The notes beneath the pieces were generated by a model. It worked only from the letters and a program-made list of their open reading frames with translations. It ran no database searches and was not told where the DNA came from. Shown one piece after another: positions 50,141 to 63,400 of a stretch of DNA of 64,000 bases (position 1 is the stretch's first letter; the number at the start of each line of letters is the position of its first letter). The DNA lies in NCBI GenBank assembly GCA_008360975.2, contig CM039189.1:6266056-6330055 (forward strand), read 5' to 3'. The stretch is from Lichenostomus cassidix. Its lineage: Eukaryota > Chordata > Aves > Passeriformes > Meliphagidae. Position numbers and translations under genes: made by a program.

Positions 50141-50442
50141 GTGATATCAGTTAACATATATGACATTACTCAGATGTCTGAAACTCCGGAAAAAGCATGT
50201 GAATGATTTATGGAATTGATATTAATCTCTTTCCAGTAAATGCATTACTAAAGTTACATGGGAAATTGATGTTACTGCTGTAATGCCAAATTAATTTCTT
50301 TCTTGCTAGGTCAGCATTGCAAATGGAACTAAATATTAACCTTTTAAATATCTAAACAGATATAGTATGGAAGACATATTTACAAATGGGGAGTGCTCAG
50401 TTTCAATGTGATACCAGCCAACACATATGGCATTAGTCAGAT
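50141..50442. repeat. diverged direct repeat, about 267-bp spacing
   Basis: The 35-base block at 50141-50175 (gtgatatcagttaacatata…) recurs at 50408-50442 (gtgataccagccaacacata…) with roughly seven differences. After each block a looser match follows ('atgatttatggaattgat' and 'atgacctgtggaactaat'). It is best read as an old tandem duplication, although an unrecognised old element is also possible. Confidence 0.55.
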
Positions 50443-51840
50443 AGCATAACTTGTGGGAAATAGATATTAATGACCTGTGGAACTAATGAAAATGCAGGAA
50501 GTATTAGTATAACAGCAAGATTAAGGAATTAGGATGTTAATTGCAGTAGTTGTGCTGATTACAATTTTCACAGTCGGTTTACCACCTGATTCTCACGCTA
50601 CCTTCTTCAGGACCAGTCCTTTCCTCCTGCCTCTTGCCATGTGTTTGCATCTCCTCAGCTGGTATAAAAGCACACGTGTTGATTTGCTGTTTGACTCAAA
50701 AGGGAACAGAATAAGCAACTGGAAGTGAAAGCAGAAATGTCTGATCAGATATTGTAGGTTCAGAGTGGATTTTCAACAGCCTCAGCGTAAGAAACAACCA
50801 AATACAGTATGGATCCCTAGTCTGGAAAAGAGACAAGTGAGGAATAATATATTAAAGGTCTGTAAAATCATGATTTCTAGTTAAAGTATTGGTGTTTCCC
50901 TGTCTGTTCTCTTTGTACGAAAACTAAGGGCCATCAAATGAAACTAGCAGTTAATATGCTGAAAGCAAACAAAGGAGAACAGTTCCTAACATGTTGTTTA
51001 ATTAAGCCTTGGAACTTCTTCCTGCAGGACATTGTGGATGCTAAAACCTGACATGTGTCATGCTTTCAACAAAAAAACCCCAACCAACTGACAAGACCAG
51101 GAAGGAAAAATCAGTTGAGAGCTACTAAACACTGACACCATTTCTGGCTCAGAAGGTTCATAAACTTTACATTGTAAATTAGGGAGTTGCACTGGGAGGT
51201 GTCTTCAAACAATTGGGTTTTTTCCTATGCTCTTCTCTAGGGATCCACTTCTGGCAGTTCCTGAGCTGGACCTTGATCTCACTTGGTACATACATCTGAT
51301 TAAATGGTTAATCACTGTTAGTACATATAATAATATTCTATTATTTTCTAAAAACAGATCAGCGGTTGTAGTTGCAAGCCAAAATTAACATAATGCAAAA
51401 CTGCACTATGATTAAATAATAGGAAGGAAGATCTTACAGTTCTTGTTTCCATTCAAACTATTCTCTTAGGAGGACAGTGGCTGAAGATGGTGTTGTCCAG
51501 AAGTAGACCTGATGCAGATCCATTGTTAAGATTTCACACATTCCTGGTACTTACATTTCCATCAGATGTTAAAGTTTTCATGGGATTTTTGTGAGCTTCT
51601 TGTTTGACAGAGAAAGAATTAAAAAAGACCCTCAAGAGCAAAGATACTTTATACAAAGATGGTTAAGTAATTTTTGAGAATAAGCAAAAGGATTTTTCTA
51701 CATATCAGGTTCTGAGATAAATTTTCCAGTTTCCATTTTTCTTGCTCTGTTCAAAATTTTCCATCTGGAAAAATGATAGAGAGAAATACAAGAAAGAATA
51801 GCAATGTCCCTGCCAGTGTGAAGGAACATTACATTACACT

Positions 51841-51960
51841 GAACAAATATCCTTATCTGAATGTACAATCACTGAAATAAATGCAGCTGTGTTTATTCCA
51901 GCATAATCAGATATATTTGAATATAAAATCATTGACATAAATGCAGCTGTGTTTATTTCA
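51841..51960. repeat. 60-bp tandem duplication, two copies
   Basis: 51841-51900 and 51901-51960 align end to end with no gap. The last 20 bases differ at one position (atgcagctgtgtttattcca versus …tttca), while the left half is more diverged. The copies are adjacent and in the same orientation. Confidence 0.9.
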
Positions 51961-53269
51961 AACGGCACATGTTAATATGAACATGAATGTGACATCAGTT
52001 AATCACTCAGTTAATGTATAGATGTATGGATATAAAGTGACACAATAGAAGCCTGGGACAGTTGAAAGTATGAAGGAAAAAATCTAGGTGAGTTTGTGCT
52101 GTACCTAAAAATTTTTTGACGTATGGGAAGTCACTGATGAGGAGATGCCAAATTCTTCTCATATACCATCCCTGGATTTGAATAAATCTGTGGTTACTCT
52201 ATAGAATAACAGGTGACCTCTGCCTCAGTTACTGACTAAGGAAATAATTGCTTTGAATAACTGCTTCTTAAAATAGAGAATTGTGTTAGTTTTGAGTGAT
52301 TGGTAGGTCCAGGTCAACCTCTTCCTATGGGTGCAGTGCAGATCTTCACTGTACCTTAGGTTTTGATCTGATTTTGAGCCTTTAAAAGAGCTGCCAACCA
52401 CCCTTCCAGAATTTCATCTTGCTGGGTTCTCAAAGCCAGGGAACAGAGTAGAGCAGTGCCAGTGGAATAATCTTGGCATTGTTTTTTTTGCCAGCAATGC
52501 TTCTTCTTGCTATTTCCTGAAAGTAGTACTCTGCCTTCCCTGTCCTGTTTATGTGCTTAACCTCTGTCTTTTTAAATCAGAGCCCTTCAGAAACAGGAGA
52601 AATTGAAGTGTTCTTTACTCTGCTTATGGAGATGATATACAGACTATCACAAGGAATGGCTGTACTCAGAATAAAAGAGGAAGTGGCATCAGAACAGTAA
52701 ATATTTGGGAGCTAAGAGGTATTGGAAAGGCTTTATTTTCGTCTGGGAGAACATTGAAATATTCTGCTTGACTAAATAGTGGTATTTTGTTCAGTTAGTT
52801 CAGTAACCTGTAATATTATCCCTGTTTTGCAGAAGACAGGAGCACAAAAGCCCTGGTTCTTGACTGCCTAGTGCCTTTTGTAGTGAATTTCATCTGTGAG
52901 AAATGAGTGCAAAATGGCTGAGAAACGTTAAGAGTGCTTTGCATCAGATCCGTGTGAGCCAAATTCAGAATGAAATGTAGGAAATTTCATATCTTGTATC
53001 ATGTCTAGTAGATTTGATCAAACAGGGATGTTATAAAGAATAGGGGAACTGAAGGAGAGAGACTAAAGCAGAGAAAAGCCATTTGAAAGGTTGGCCTGAG
53101 TGCCTGCCCTGGCAGGGCTGCTGGCCATAGGCACAGCAGTGCTGAGCTGCTGCATCTCTGTGTGACCAGAACTTGTGGAACTGCTCTTTGCTCAGGACAG
53201 GGCTCAGGCAGCACCAACTGGGAGAGCAATGCTTCTTGGACTTCCTTCTCACACTCCAGACCCTCTTTG

Positions 53270-53520
53270 ATCAATCTGTTCCAGTGCTTGGTCACCACAA
53301 AGTAAAATTCTTCCTCATGTCCAAGTGGAACTTCCTGTGCATCAATTTCTGCCAGGTCCTCTTGTCCCATTGCTGGGCACCATGGACAGAGCCTGGTCCC
53401 TGCTCTGACCCCTCTCTGCAGACACTGATGGACATGGATGAGGTTCTCTCTCAGTCATCTCTTCCCAGGGGTGAACAGGCTCAGCTCCCTCAGCCTTTAC
53501 TCATAAATCCTACCTCTGTG
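53270..53520 (-). mobile_element. CR1 fragment, antisense
   Basis: The blocks 'ccagtgcttggtcaccacaaagtaaaattcttcctcatgtcc', 'aagtggaacttcctgtgcatc', 'cttgtcccattgctgggcaccatgga', 'gaggttctctctcagtc' and 'gaacaggctcagctccctcagcc' follow the antisense avian CR1 3'-UTR in order. The minus-strand open frame at 53005-53370 partly reads through this element and is not a gene. Confidence 0.85.
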
Positions 53521-53544
53521 TGGTCATGTGTGACTTTTTCTGTC

Positions 53545-53705
53545 AGTGGGCTGCAGACACTGGCACAGGCTGCCCAGAGGGGCTGTGGAGTCTCCATCCA
53601 CAGAGGTGTTCAAAACCTGAGTAGATACAGCAACCTTCTCTTGCTGACCCTGTTCTAGGACTAGACAATCTCCAGAAATCCCTCAGAGATCACTCTCAAC
53701 ATTAA
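53545..53705 (+). mobile_element. CR1 3' fragment, sense, abutting an antisense CR1
   Basis: 'ggctgcagacactggcacaggctgcccagaggggctgtgg' followed by 'ttcaaaacctgagtagatac' and 'ggactagacaatctccagaaatcc' follows the sense CR1 3' end. It begins about 25 bases after the antisense CR1 fragment at 53270-53520, so two CR1 pieces lie in inverted orientation, either by independent insertion or by 5' inversion during insertion. Confidence 0.82.
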
Positions 53706-56189
53706 CACTCGCTTTATTTTTTTACCCTGAAATTAGAATACACTTCAGATAGATTCTGTTCTTGTTTGTTAAATCACTTAAAAATTCTCAACTGCCTGCT
53801 GTTCCAAAGTTAACAAGCCAAATTAAGATCTTTGCTTGTTTGAGCTGCCACTCTAATGCAAGAAGAGACAAAACACTGTGAAATAAACAGTGGTCTGTAC
53901 TTTTGAAAGAATGCTGGTTGGAAAACATACTTCAGAAGAGGTGTTTCTGCATAAACAAAAAGTATTTTTATTCTTGGACAGATACTATCTGATTTCAGGA
54001 GAAAATATTTTAGAATATTTTGCTCAGCCTAACAGGAATTTGGATACAAGTTATTAGGTGGGAAACATTATTTTGGATACATGCAGAGCTTCATTTTGCA
54101 TTTATTGATGCTATTTAGTAACCTAATTGCCTTCTAGGTTCAGCCTTTAGCATGCTAATTTTGATTTAGTATTTGTATTTCTGAAAACAAACTGGGAACA
54201 AACCATAAATTATCACTGTGTGTTCTTTAGACAGCTACTGGAATTCCAGTGTCTACTACAGTAGCATAATATGAAGGTAAATTACCATAATATATTAAGG
54301 ATTATTACTGAATTCTAACAGTTTCTTGTAGAATCACATCTCTATTTCTCTCATCTGAAACTGTAGCTTTTTCATAAAAAGTATAATTTATTACGTTTTT
54401 TAAAAAAAAAGGGTTTGAATGTTTATTGTTGCTACTGTACTACATGATGAATAATTCATTTTTAGTAGCCTTTTTTAAGATTGTAAATGAATGTCATATT
54501 TCTGATGTGAAAAACTTTTAAGCCTTTCTCATGAACGCAATATAAAATATAGAGAGCTGAGGAATAATACATCCAGGTTTTTTTGTTTTTCCTTTCAGTA
54601 TTTTGGTGGTCAGCTTAAGAAATAATGTTCACAGTGTGTTTTTGGAATGATTGACTAAGAATTTTTTTTACACTTGTGTTCTGTTTTTGGTCTTTCTTCT
54701 TCCTTGCAGTTTTTATTATATTAGGCTCCGATTATATAAGGCTATACATATAGATTTCATATTACTGTTAAGTTGCATAACAAAATACCTTCAATGCAAC
54801 ATAAAAGTGCACATGTACCTTCACTGGGCTGATGGCATTTGTGTAGGCACAGTCTAATGAGGTTGTTTAGCTCTGTTAGCACAGCAAAAATGTCTTGAGA
54901 CTGGATAAATACTGAGAGGGTGAGTTCACTCTGGAGTTTTGTGCTATTACAGATCCACTGCTGTCAGAACATCACAGCTTTGTGCCTGAGCTTGTTGGGG
55001 TGATGGATTGTGGATGAGCTCTACGAGTAGAGCAGTGGAGTTAAGAGGAGGAATGGGCCAGCAATGGTGTAATTAATTTATGCTTTCATCTGAAAAATGA
55101 AAGCTGATAGCAAGTTGGAACTTGACTTTTGGTTATTACTGCATGTATTTTCTGTGGTCCTTCTGTTTCAGCAGCTTCAGGTTCATTCTCACTCATCCCA
55201 AACACTTGTCATCCTCTTACTTGATTATCACTGTGCTATCCTGCCTGTTATTTCTCTTTCCTTTCTGCATTTGTGTAAATGTTATTGCTGAAGTATCTTC
55301 TTTTGTATGTTGAGAGAATGTTGAGCCTCACTTCTTGAGCCTGTACATTAAATGCTGTATCAAATTAAACCTTGTTATCATCATCTCTAGGACTCCATTG
55401 GTCTGCCATTAGCATTTGTTTTGTTTTTCATTATTCCTGTCTGTGTGCTCTTCTTTGTCCTTTTGGATTTAGTGATCCATTTATTTCCTTCCCTCATATT
55501 TGCATTTCATTTTCATCAGTCAACATTTTTTCCATTTTATTTCAGTCAAGGCGTCCCATTTTCACATGATTTCCTCTACCAGTATCCCTTCCTTGAAAGA
55601 TTCTTTTAAATCTGCCTTTACAAAATTCTTCCCGGTTTTTAAATTTGTGTGTATATATATTTAATATTTAAGGGAACTGGGATCCAGAACTATTGTCCTG
55701 ATGTTTGGTGATCATTTGTCCTTAATCAGTCTGCATGTTCTTTTGGACAGGAAATGTTTCCTACCCAAAACTCCAACTTCAGCGGTGCACTCTAAATATT
55801 TTCTCTAGCTTGGGGGATCTACGTTGATAGAGGCCAAATCTTCAGTGCCTGGTCTGGGGCAGAAATCTGTGAAAAAATCTCTGCATAACTACAACTTCAT
55901 AACTACAATTGGTTTTGTGTCAGACCATAAGCTTGTGGAACTTTCTATGAATGAATAGTCCTGTGGTGAGTGGGAAAATGTTCTGTCACTTGGTGGGCCA
56001 GAGGTCAGTGAGAATGAATGCCAGAGGAGACAGGACTGATTAAATGGCAGGAAGAGAAGAGCATTCTCAGTGATTACAAGAAGTTCAATTAAAAGTGTCT
56101 GTCCCATATGTCTGCAGAGCTAGATACTGCTTAGGATGTGAATACATGACTTCAGAGACCTCTAATTTTATTTTCTATTTAGAATGTTA

Positions 56190-56345
56190 GCCAAGTTAAT
56201 AATAACTTAATGCTTGTAGTCTTTTACTGCAGGAGATCACCGTGTGCTTTACAAGGTACTTCTGTTTCCATTTTACAGTTCCAGAAATCTGAGGCTCCCA
56301 GAAGTTCAGAGCTTCAGTGTTACACAGTAGAATCACCATTTGAAG
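56190..56345 (+). repeat. MIR/L2-like ancient SINE relic
   Basis: 'gtgctttacaaggtacttctgtttccattttacag' is followed by 'tctgaggctcccagaagttcagagcttcagtgttacacagtag'. The order and content match the MIR core and its 3' part (cattttacagatgaggaaactgaggc…tcacacagc). It is old and diverged; the edges are approximate. Confidence 0.7.
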
Positions 56346-59324
56346 CATTTTGACATTGTCTGCTTTGAAGCACACTAATTGGATTTAAGCCCACACCTTT
56401 GATTACTCTTTAAAACTGAACAAAGTATGTGTCATCCTGAATCACGGTGGATAAGACGGACTTTCCTTTGTAGGGATGCTATTTTATAGTCTGCCATGCT
56501 TCAACAGATATTAGGAATAATAGATACTCTTTCAGATAGAATGTAACAATAACTGATATTATTTCAGTGGTGCAGGGAAACTTAAATACTGTTGGAAAAA
56601 TTGTGTTAGGTTATCTCCTCTGACTCAGACTAATGAAGAATGAACCAGCTGAGTAAAGAAAGAGGAGGGAGAACAAGCATTATCTTTTGCAACCTATTCA
56701 GTTTTGGCTGATTTAACCTAGATGGGGAGAAAAGCAATATTGTGTTCTTTGACAGTACTGTAACAAGCTTTGTTAACTGATAATAATAACTGGAAGACAT
56801 GTGTTAAATTGTTGGTTCTTCTGAGAAAGGAAGAATGCTGAAACCAGAAAGTTGTATTACTATAATTTGATAATTGTGATTTAGTCTTTTTTTATCTACA
56901 TGAATTCACAGAGCAAATATAGACTAGTTTATTTTAACAAAATAAAAGTCTGAAGTGTATGAACTAGAAAATGTGGAGAAAATTCAGTGTTGGCTGATTA
57001 ATATGGAATCCAATGTCATTTTACTGTGGATGCTACATTGGAAAGATAATGTTTGGGAATTATTTAAAATCTTGCTGGAAGATTTCAACACCAAGAAAGT
57101 CTAACCAAATAAAATAAACTTCTTTATTATTAGTATTCTTAATTAACCTGCATGTATTTGCACCAGAAAATGCAAAAATAATAGGAGAGAAAGAGGAAAA
57201 AAAGGAACACCAATATTTATATGGCTCTGGGATCCCTGTGCTGTAAACTGAGGCCAAATCCCTTGTTGTGTATAGAATTGATTTTTGCTAGTGAAGTTTT
57301 ATATGAGCTTAACAAAATCACTTTGCTGACTACAAATAGTTAGTTTTTTAAAAAAAGAAAATACAGCTGCTAACCCTTGAGGTCTCCTGATATCCCCTAT
57401 TTATATTCTTATTTGTAAAAGAGTTTATAAATTGAATTTATAACACCCCTGTTATCCTAGTAACTATACCAATCTGCTCACCTGTTGAGAATTGGAAGTC
57501 TTTTAAATTCTAATTATAATTCCCAAAGTATAAACTATTTCCATCTCTAGAGGGGACAGTGGGAGTGCCATGTTTCCTGTGAGTCTGGGATGTTCTAAAG
57601 CCAAAGGTCCTTCTGTTGCTGACTGCCTTTCACATCAGCAGTGTGACAGAAAGTCATCTTTCAGTCACAGAGGTAATGTTTTCCTGTCAGTGTGGTAAAA
57701 ATATGAAAATGAATATACAGACATCATAAAAGTTCCTGGTTTTGACGACTGGCTTTTGAAAAAGCAGGTATATTTGGTTAAAGCTAGTGATGTTTGTTAG
57801 TTTTTTTATTTAAAAGTTTTTCGCTGTTGATGGTAACACGTAAAACTTTTTTTGACTAACACATTAAATATCTGATTTTTCACTTCTGAGTAAATAAACC
57901 AAAGATATACATGTTATTGAGGTATAGGTACTAGAATGTTATTAAAATTAGGAACCACAAATCATTACCTGCTTCTTAAGGTGATAATTGTTTTGTTATG
58001 TAACTCCTTGCTCACTGTTTCATAATGCAATTTTTCATTGCATTTAATAAGAAAAAGATTTTTGTATGTCATAATGAATGTGTTGTAGAGCACATACATA
58101 TTGATTCCAACTGAAAATTCAAATTAACCATGGATACATTTAAAGAAGTAATTTTAATTAAACCCTTTATCTCATAGTTAATGTGCATTATGTTCTAAAG
58201 AGCTCATATTGTCTCAGCATATTCTTCTATTGTCAGGCTATACTACTGAAAGTAAAATATAGTATGTAACAGAAGTAACGTGTTTTGTTATTTTTAACTG
58301 AAAAGTTTTGATATTTCTTTACATTCTTACATAAATGGGCACCTCTCTTTAGAAATTCAGACTAATTTTGAATAAAAATAGTACTGCTAAGTGTGTGGAT
58401 CTCCCTGCCTTTGAAGAGTCAGAAGCAACATTGGATCTATATAATTGATCAAGGTTACTTCAAGTCCATGAGAAATAATAATATAACTCAACAATCACTG
58501 TAAGGTTTTTTATGTATTAATTTCTTTAGTAACACTGATTTTTTCCTGGGTTCAAAAATTAGTCATGAGAAAATTTTGTCTGTTTTGAAAATCTACTTTT
58601 TTTTTTTTTTTAGATTTTTTAAAATGCTTTTTGGAAAAGTATGTTCCTACCCAGTGAGAAAAACATTGGGAGATGCAGTCAAGTAAAAGAAAATTTAAGT
58701 TTAATCCACTTAATTAGAATCCTAAATCAAGCTTAAGTGGGCGTCTTGGTAGGCTAGAAACTTCTGGATATCAAAGAATTATTAGAAGAGCAGAAAAAGT
58801 CAGTATGTGATGTGATTGGCTTTAAAATCATAGTTTCTGCCACATTTTGTGAATTTCAGATAAAGGTGAAAAGTCATAGCGAGAGCAGAGTGGGCAAGGG
58901 ACTTCTGTTTTGATTTTTATTCCTTCATACTTAATAATGTTGAGTTTTCTGTATTTAAAAGCCGATTAATCTAGCTTATTATATAGTAAGAAAGCCTGCT
59001 TTTTGTTTAAAAGCGTTATTGGCTTTTTTGAATACTCCCTAATAAGGAAAAGAACTAGGCAGTTCAATTTCAATAATGTCTGACTCAGATTCTCATCCCA
59101 TCCATCTTAAATCCATTTTCTTTCCCTAATCACCTGCACACCCTCCTCGCAGTTCCCAGGCTTGCTTTGCTTGTATGGAAGTTTGCAAATTGCACTTTTT
59201 AGATACCTGTGTGTCTGACAGACAAGGGAAATCACATTTCTTTTGTGCCTCAAGCACAGGGAGTCGTGTCCAGGGGGAACTTGGGTGCTCAATACCTGAA
59301 CCAACGTGAGAAGTTCAGTGTTTT

Positions 59325-59431
59325 TTTAGCCTGTCAAACAGATATTATTGGGGCTTTTTTTGTGCTGTGTTTCTGGGAGTGGATCCTGACTACAGTGCTT
59401 TAATTCCAAGCTGTTTGTGCCTGTGGATATC
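59325..59431 (+). repeat. direct duplication, copy 1
   Basis: This 107-base segment (tttagcctgtcaaacagata…) recurs at 60348-60454 with four mismatches and no gaps, offset by exactly 1,023 bases. It is single-copy-looking sequence with no CR1 signature. It may be a short terminal direct repeat of an unrecognised element or a local duplication. Confidence 0.95.
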
Positions 59432-60347
59432 AGACTTTACCAGCTTGGCTCTGCTGAGAAAATAAGGTTAAAACCCAAAACCTCATAAAGCAAAGTTGCG
59501 CAATTTTAATGTACATAGCAGTGTATTTGAAGGTAGAGGGATACGTCTACATATATATGTAAACTTCATGGATATGAATGTGCATTTTCCTGAAAATTCC
59601 TGTTTGGATGGATGTAGCTGTTTTAAAAATACTCCCAGGTGATTAATATTTAAAGTTAACATTTAATATTAACAAAATACATCGAATTGTAAAAGGTGTA
59701 TCTATTGTAGAATACAAATTCTCATTGCTGGCTGCCACTTTATAACTCTTCCCCTCAACTTGCTACTTTGCCCTCTCCTTGCCCTCCTCTCTCCCCATGT
59801 TTTAGGCATCATTTTCTGATGAAATCCTCATTTTTTGTTAACATGGGGAGTAAAATAATATGTTGATGGCTTGGGTATCTGTTGGCGTTCTGATGATCCC
59901 TGAGTAGAGAGAGTGATGTGCTGTCACTCTCTCCATAACTGTCCAAGGTTGAGAATTTTATTACATCTTTCAAAATGTCTTTTTACTTTCCTCTGAAAAT
60001 GAAAATAAGTGGAATAAATCCAGTTTGCATTTGAGCTGGGCTGCAGACTCACTTCTATGGAGAAAATTTAACTTGATTTCCTGCGGAGTTTTTTTCTGTT
60101 AATACAACTTTTGTTCCTGCTTTATGACAATTATCATATGTGGCTCTTTTTTGGTTGTTTTTTTTTTTGTTTTACTGCCTCAGTTTGAAGTGAGAGCATT
60201 AAGTTAAATTAATTTGACTTTGCTTGGCAAATGGTGATAGTAGCACTTTAACAGCTGTTTGCTTTCCTGGATTGTCCTTGGTGCTGAAATTGCTTTTGTA
60301 TCTAAACAGCAAAATGTGTTTATAGGGCTACAGAATATGGAGATAAA

Positions 60348-60454
60348 TTTAGCCTGTCAAACAGATATTATTGGGGCTTTTTTTGTGCTGCGTTTCTGGG
60401 AGTGGATCCTGACTACAGTGCTTTAATTCCAAGCTGTGTGTGCCTTTGGACATC
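60348..60454 (+). repeat. direct duplication, copy 2
   Basis: Second copy of the segment at 59325-59431, same orientation, four substitutions in 107 bases. Flanks on both sides are unrelated to those of copy 1, so the homology ends sharply. Confidence 0.95.
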
Positions 60455-63400
60455 TTACAGGACTGTTGTGGAGCTTTTCTCTTTGATTTATGACCTTGCC
60501 TGTATGGACTTCTGATCAGATTTTATTCTCATTTAGTGCAAGAGGGGCTAATTATGAAAGTGACAAAGATTCTTTCGTTGTGCTAAAGCTTTTTGAATGA
60601 CAAAAGGGGGCTTTAAATTAAAATGAACTTTAACAAGGCATTTTCACATTGAAGTGATGCACACTCTAACACTGATAGAGTAATTCATTTTCAACTCTTT
60701 CTGATTCTATAAACACATTGTCTCACAAGATCAGTAATTTTTTACCTCTCAGGCTAATGAAGAGTGGATGGTAGACCAATGAATTCTCTTTTTGCAGAAC
60801 TGTTTTGACATTCTTAATTTTTTCTTAAATATCAAAGAAAGGACAAAGAGCTGTGATTTTATTGCATTAATATTAATAATCATTTATCTGCCAGAAAAAC
60901 ATTTAAATATCACTTGACATTTGCAGAGAAAGATTAATGTTTAATTTACTACAAACATAGAAATACTTTGAAATGAAAGGAAACGCTTCTGGATTCAGCA
61001 AAATAAAAAAAGCCAAAAAACCCCACCAAAACCCCAACAAAATTAAGACAGACATTTAGATTAAAAAAAAATTGTAACCATAGCAGGAATCAAAAACATG
61101 TTGGTGCCATTTAAAATGTCAATATTTAAATTATCACTTCTGATTGAAAAAACAACATCAACTAGATAGTTTTTTAAGTTCTAATTTAAGCTTTAACTAA
61201 ACAAAGATAAGTGAGGGTAAGCAGTTTTCTGCTACAATCATGTGGGTACAGTTACAAAGGCCTGTATAAATTCTAGCAGAATTATAAAAACAATCCAACA
61301 TAATGTAGTTAGGATGTGAACAGTATTGGCATTTCATAAATATTGGTAAGTCTGAAAATCAAGGGGACTTCTAGAACAGGCTGGTGTCTGGAGGAAAGGA
61401 AAATAGCAAGACACAGGAGTCTGAAAATTATATAAGTGAAAATACAGGAGCAAGTCCCATTACCTACAGAAGGATCAAAATGCTGTATAATAAAGAGAAA
61501 AGTAGAGAAATCACCTTGTTCTACAAAAGAATGTCAGAGTAGGAGCTACAGAGGAGGAGGAGATGAGCAGAAAAGTTGTGTATCAGTCTAATCTGATGAA
61601 ATGGCTAAAAATGTACCCAGACTGCAGGAAAGTCTATCTGTAAATTTTATCATGGAGATTATATGGTAAGATATCACTTTTAGGCAATGAAATGATGGGA
61701 TTAATGTACTGAATGAGAATAACATTTCTAGCCCCCAAACTGTTTTTGTGACTAGATTGATAATAGCATAGAGAATCAAATTCAGTTTTGTAATAAACTA
61801 AACTAAGACTGTTTCTTCTGAAAAGGCTGTATATAGGGCAGATATTATTCTGATTCAGTATTTGTATGGAAAGTCTATCCTTACAGTACCTTTTTTCAAA
61901 GATTTTTAAAAATAAGATGAGGAAAATTTTAGCTATAAACCCAGTAATTTATTAGTTAAAGAAGGCTCTTGTCCAGGAACCATCTCAAAAAGCAAGATTC
62001 TTTTATAAGGCAATACCTGGAACCTTTACATTAATACCCTTTAATAGAAAACCTCCAATTTTATTTACAGCTCTGGTGACTTCTGAGAGGTCCTTGAGAA
62101 TATATTATAACTATAGGTCTCCAAACTGATGAAGATTTCCATCTATTCATTTTTTTTCAAGTGTCAGGTCTGTAGTTATACTTTGGAAGGATTCCCCTGC
62201 AAAAATGGTGATTTTGTGTATAAGGCACCAAACTAGGCCAAATGCAGAATTACAGCATTGCTGTGCAGTAATAAATCAACAGGAATATCCTCTCTTGTAG
62301 GATGAAAGAACTTTCTTGTCTTTTGCATTACAAGAATTCTCAGGGTCTTTGCAAAATGATGAATACTTTGAGTAGGAAGCATTACATAAGTCGAACTGCT
62401 GTGATGTGCTTAAGAATAAAGAATACACAGCTTTTAACATTTTCAACCATTTTTAATGCATGTTCTTGCACACCTGTGCTGCCTAGGCAGCAGGTAGATA
62501 TGAGAATGTTTTACATCAGAGGCTGCAGAGAGCAACAGATTTCAGTGGTGCACACTGAGCATCAGGCCTGAACAGAGTCAGTGTTTAGAACATATTTCTG
62601 CCTGTGCCACACCAGTGATGCTTCATCCCACAGAGCTACTGCAGCTCCTGTTCCCTCATCTGCCTCGCTGGTTGCTTCCGTGGTTAGGGCTGCAGACGTT
62701 GTGATAATTTATTTATTAAGTTATTAATTATTTATTTAGGATAGCACCCATTATATGCTAAGTGACTTCCAAACAGAAATTTCCCCGAATGCTTTTTCCC
62801 TTTAAGAGCTCTCTGCTTTGAAAGATGTGGTGGTGCAAGCAGAGCCGTGAGAGACCCATTTTGGGAGCACATGCTTTGTTAAAGAAAGCTGAGTTTCGTG
62901 ACACTAATGCAAAACCTCTTTGTATTCTGGTTTTCCTTTAACAAAGGTTCACTGCCGTGGATAAATAACTGCCCATCTGTCATTGGAGGCCTTTGGGGAA
63001 TGGATAAAGAGGGAGCAGAGAAATCTGTTTTTCTGGGGATTTGGTGGATTTGGAGTAGTGAGTGTGCAATGGCCATCTTAGGGCACAGGCCTCTGATTTT
63101 TAAGCACTCAACACTCCTTACTAAGTTGCTGCTTTGCTGCTTTACCACTTCCAGTTTGTGTATTGACATGATTTTGTGACTTTTTGGAGCATTTGTCCTG
63201 CAGTCTTGTGCTCTGCTGGTAGTTCTGTGATTCCTAAGACTCTCACAGATGTAGGGGAAGGAGTCAAGAGACTGACTCCATTTTATCCACACTTTACAGT
63301 TTCCCTACATGGTGAACATTGACATTTTGTTCTTTGCAGCACCAGGTCTTTTAGGTTCTTTAACTGAAAGCATTAGTTTTTATTGAAAAGGGCAATTTTG

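Noticed and set aside
53005..53370. 121-codon minus-strand open frame
   Set aside because: Much of it is CR1 read-through.
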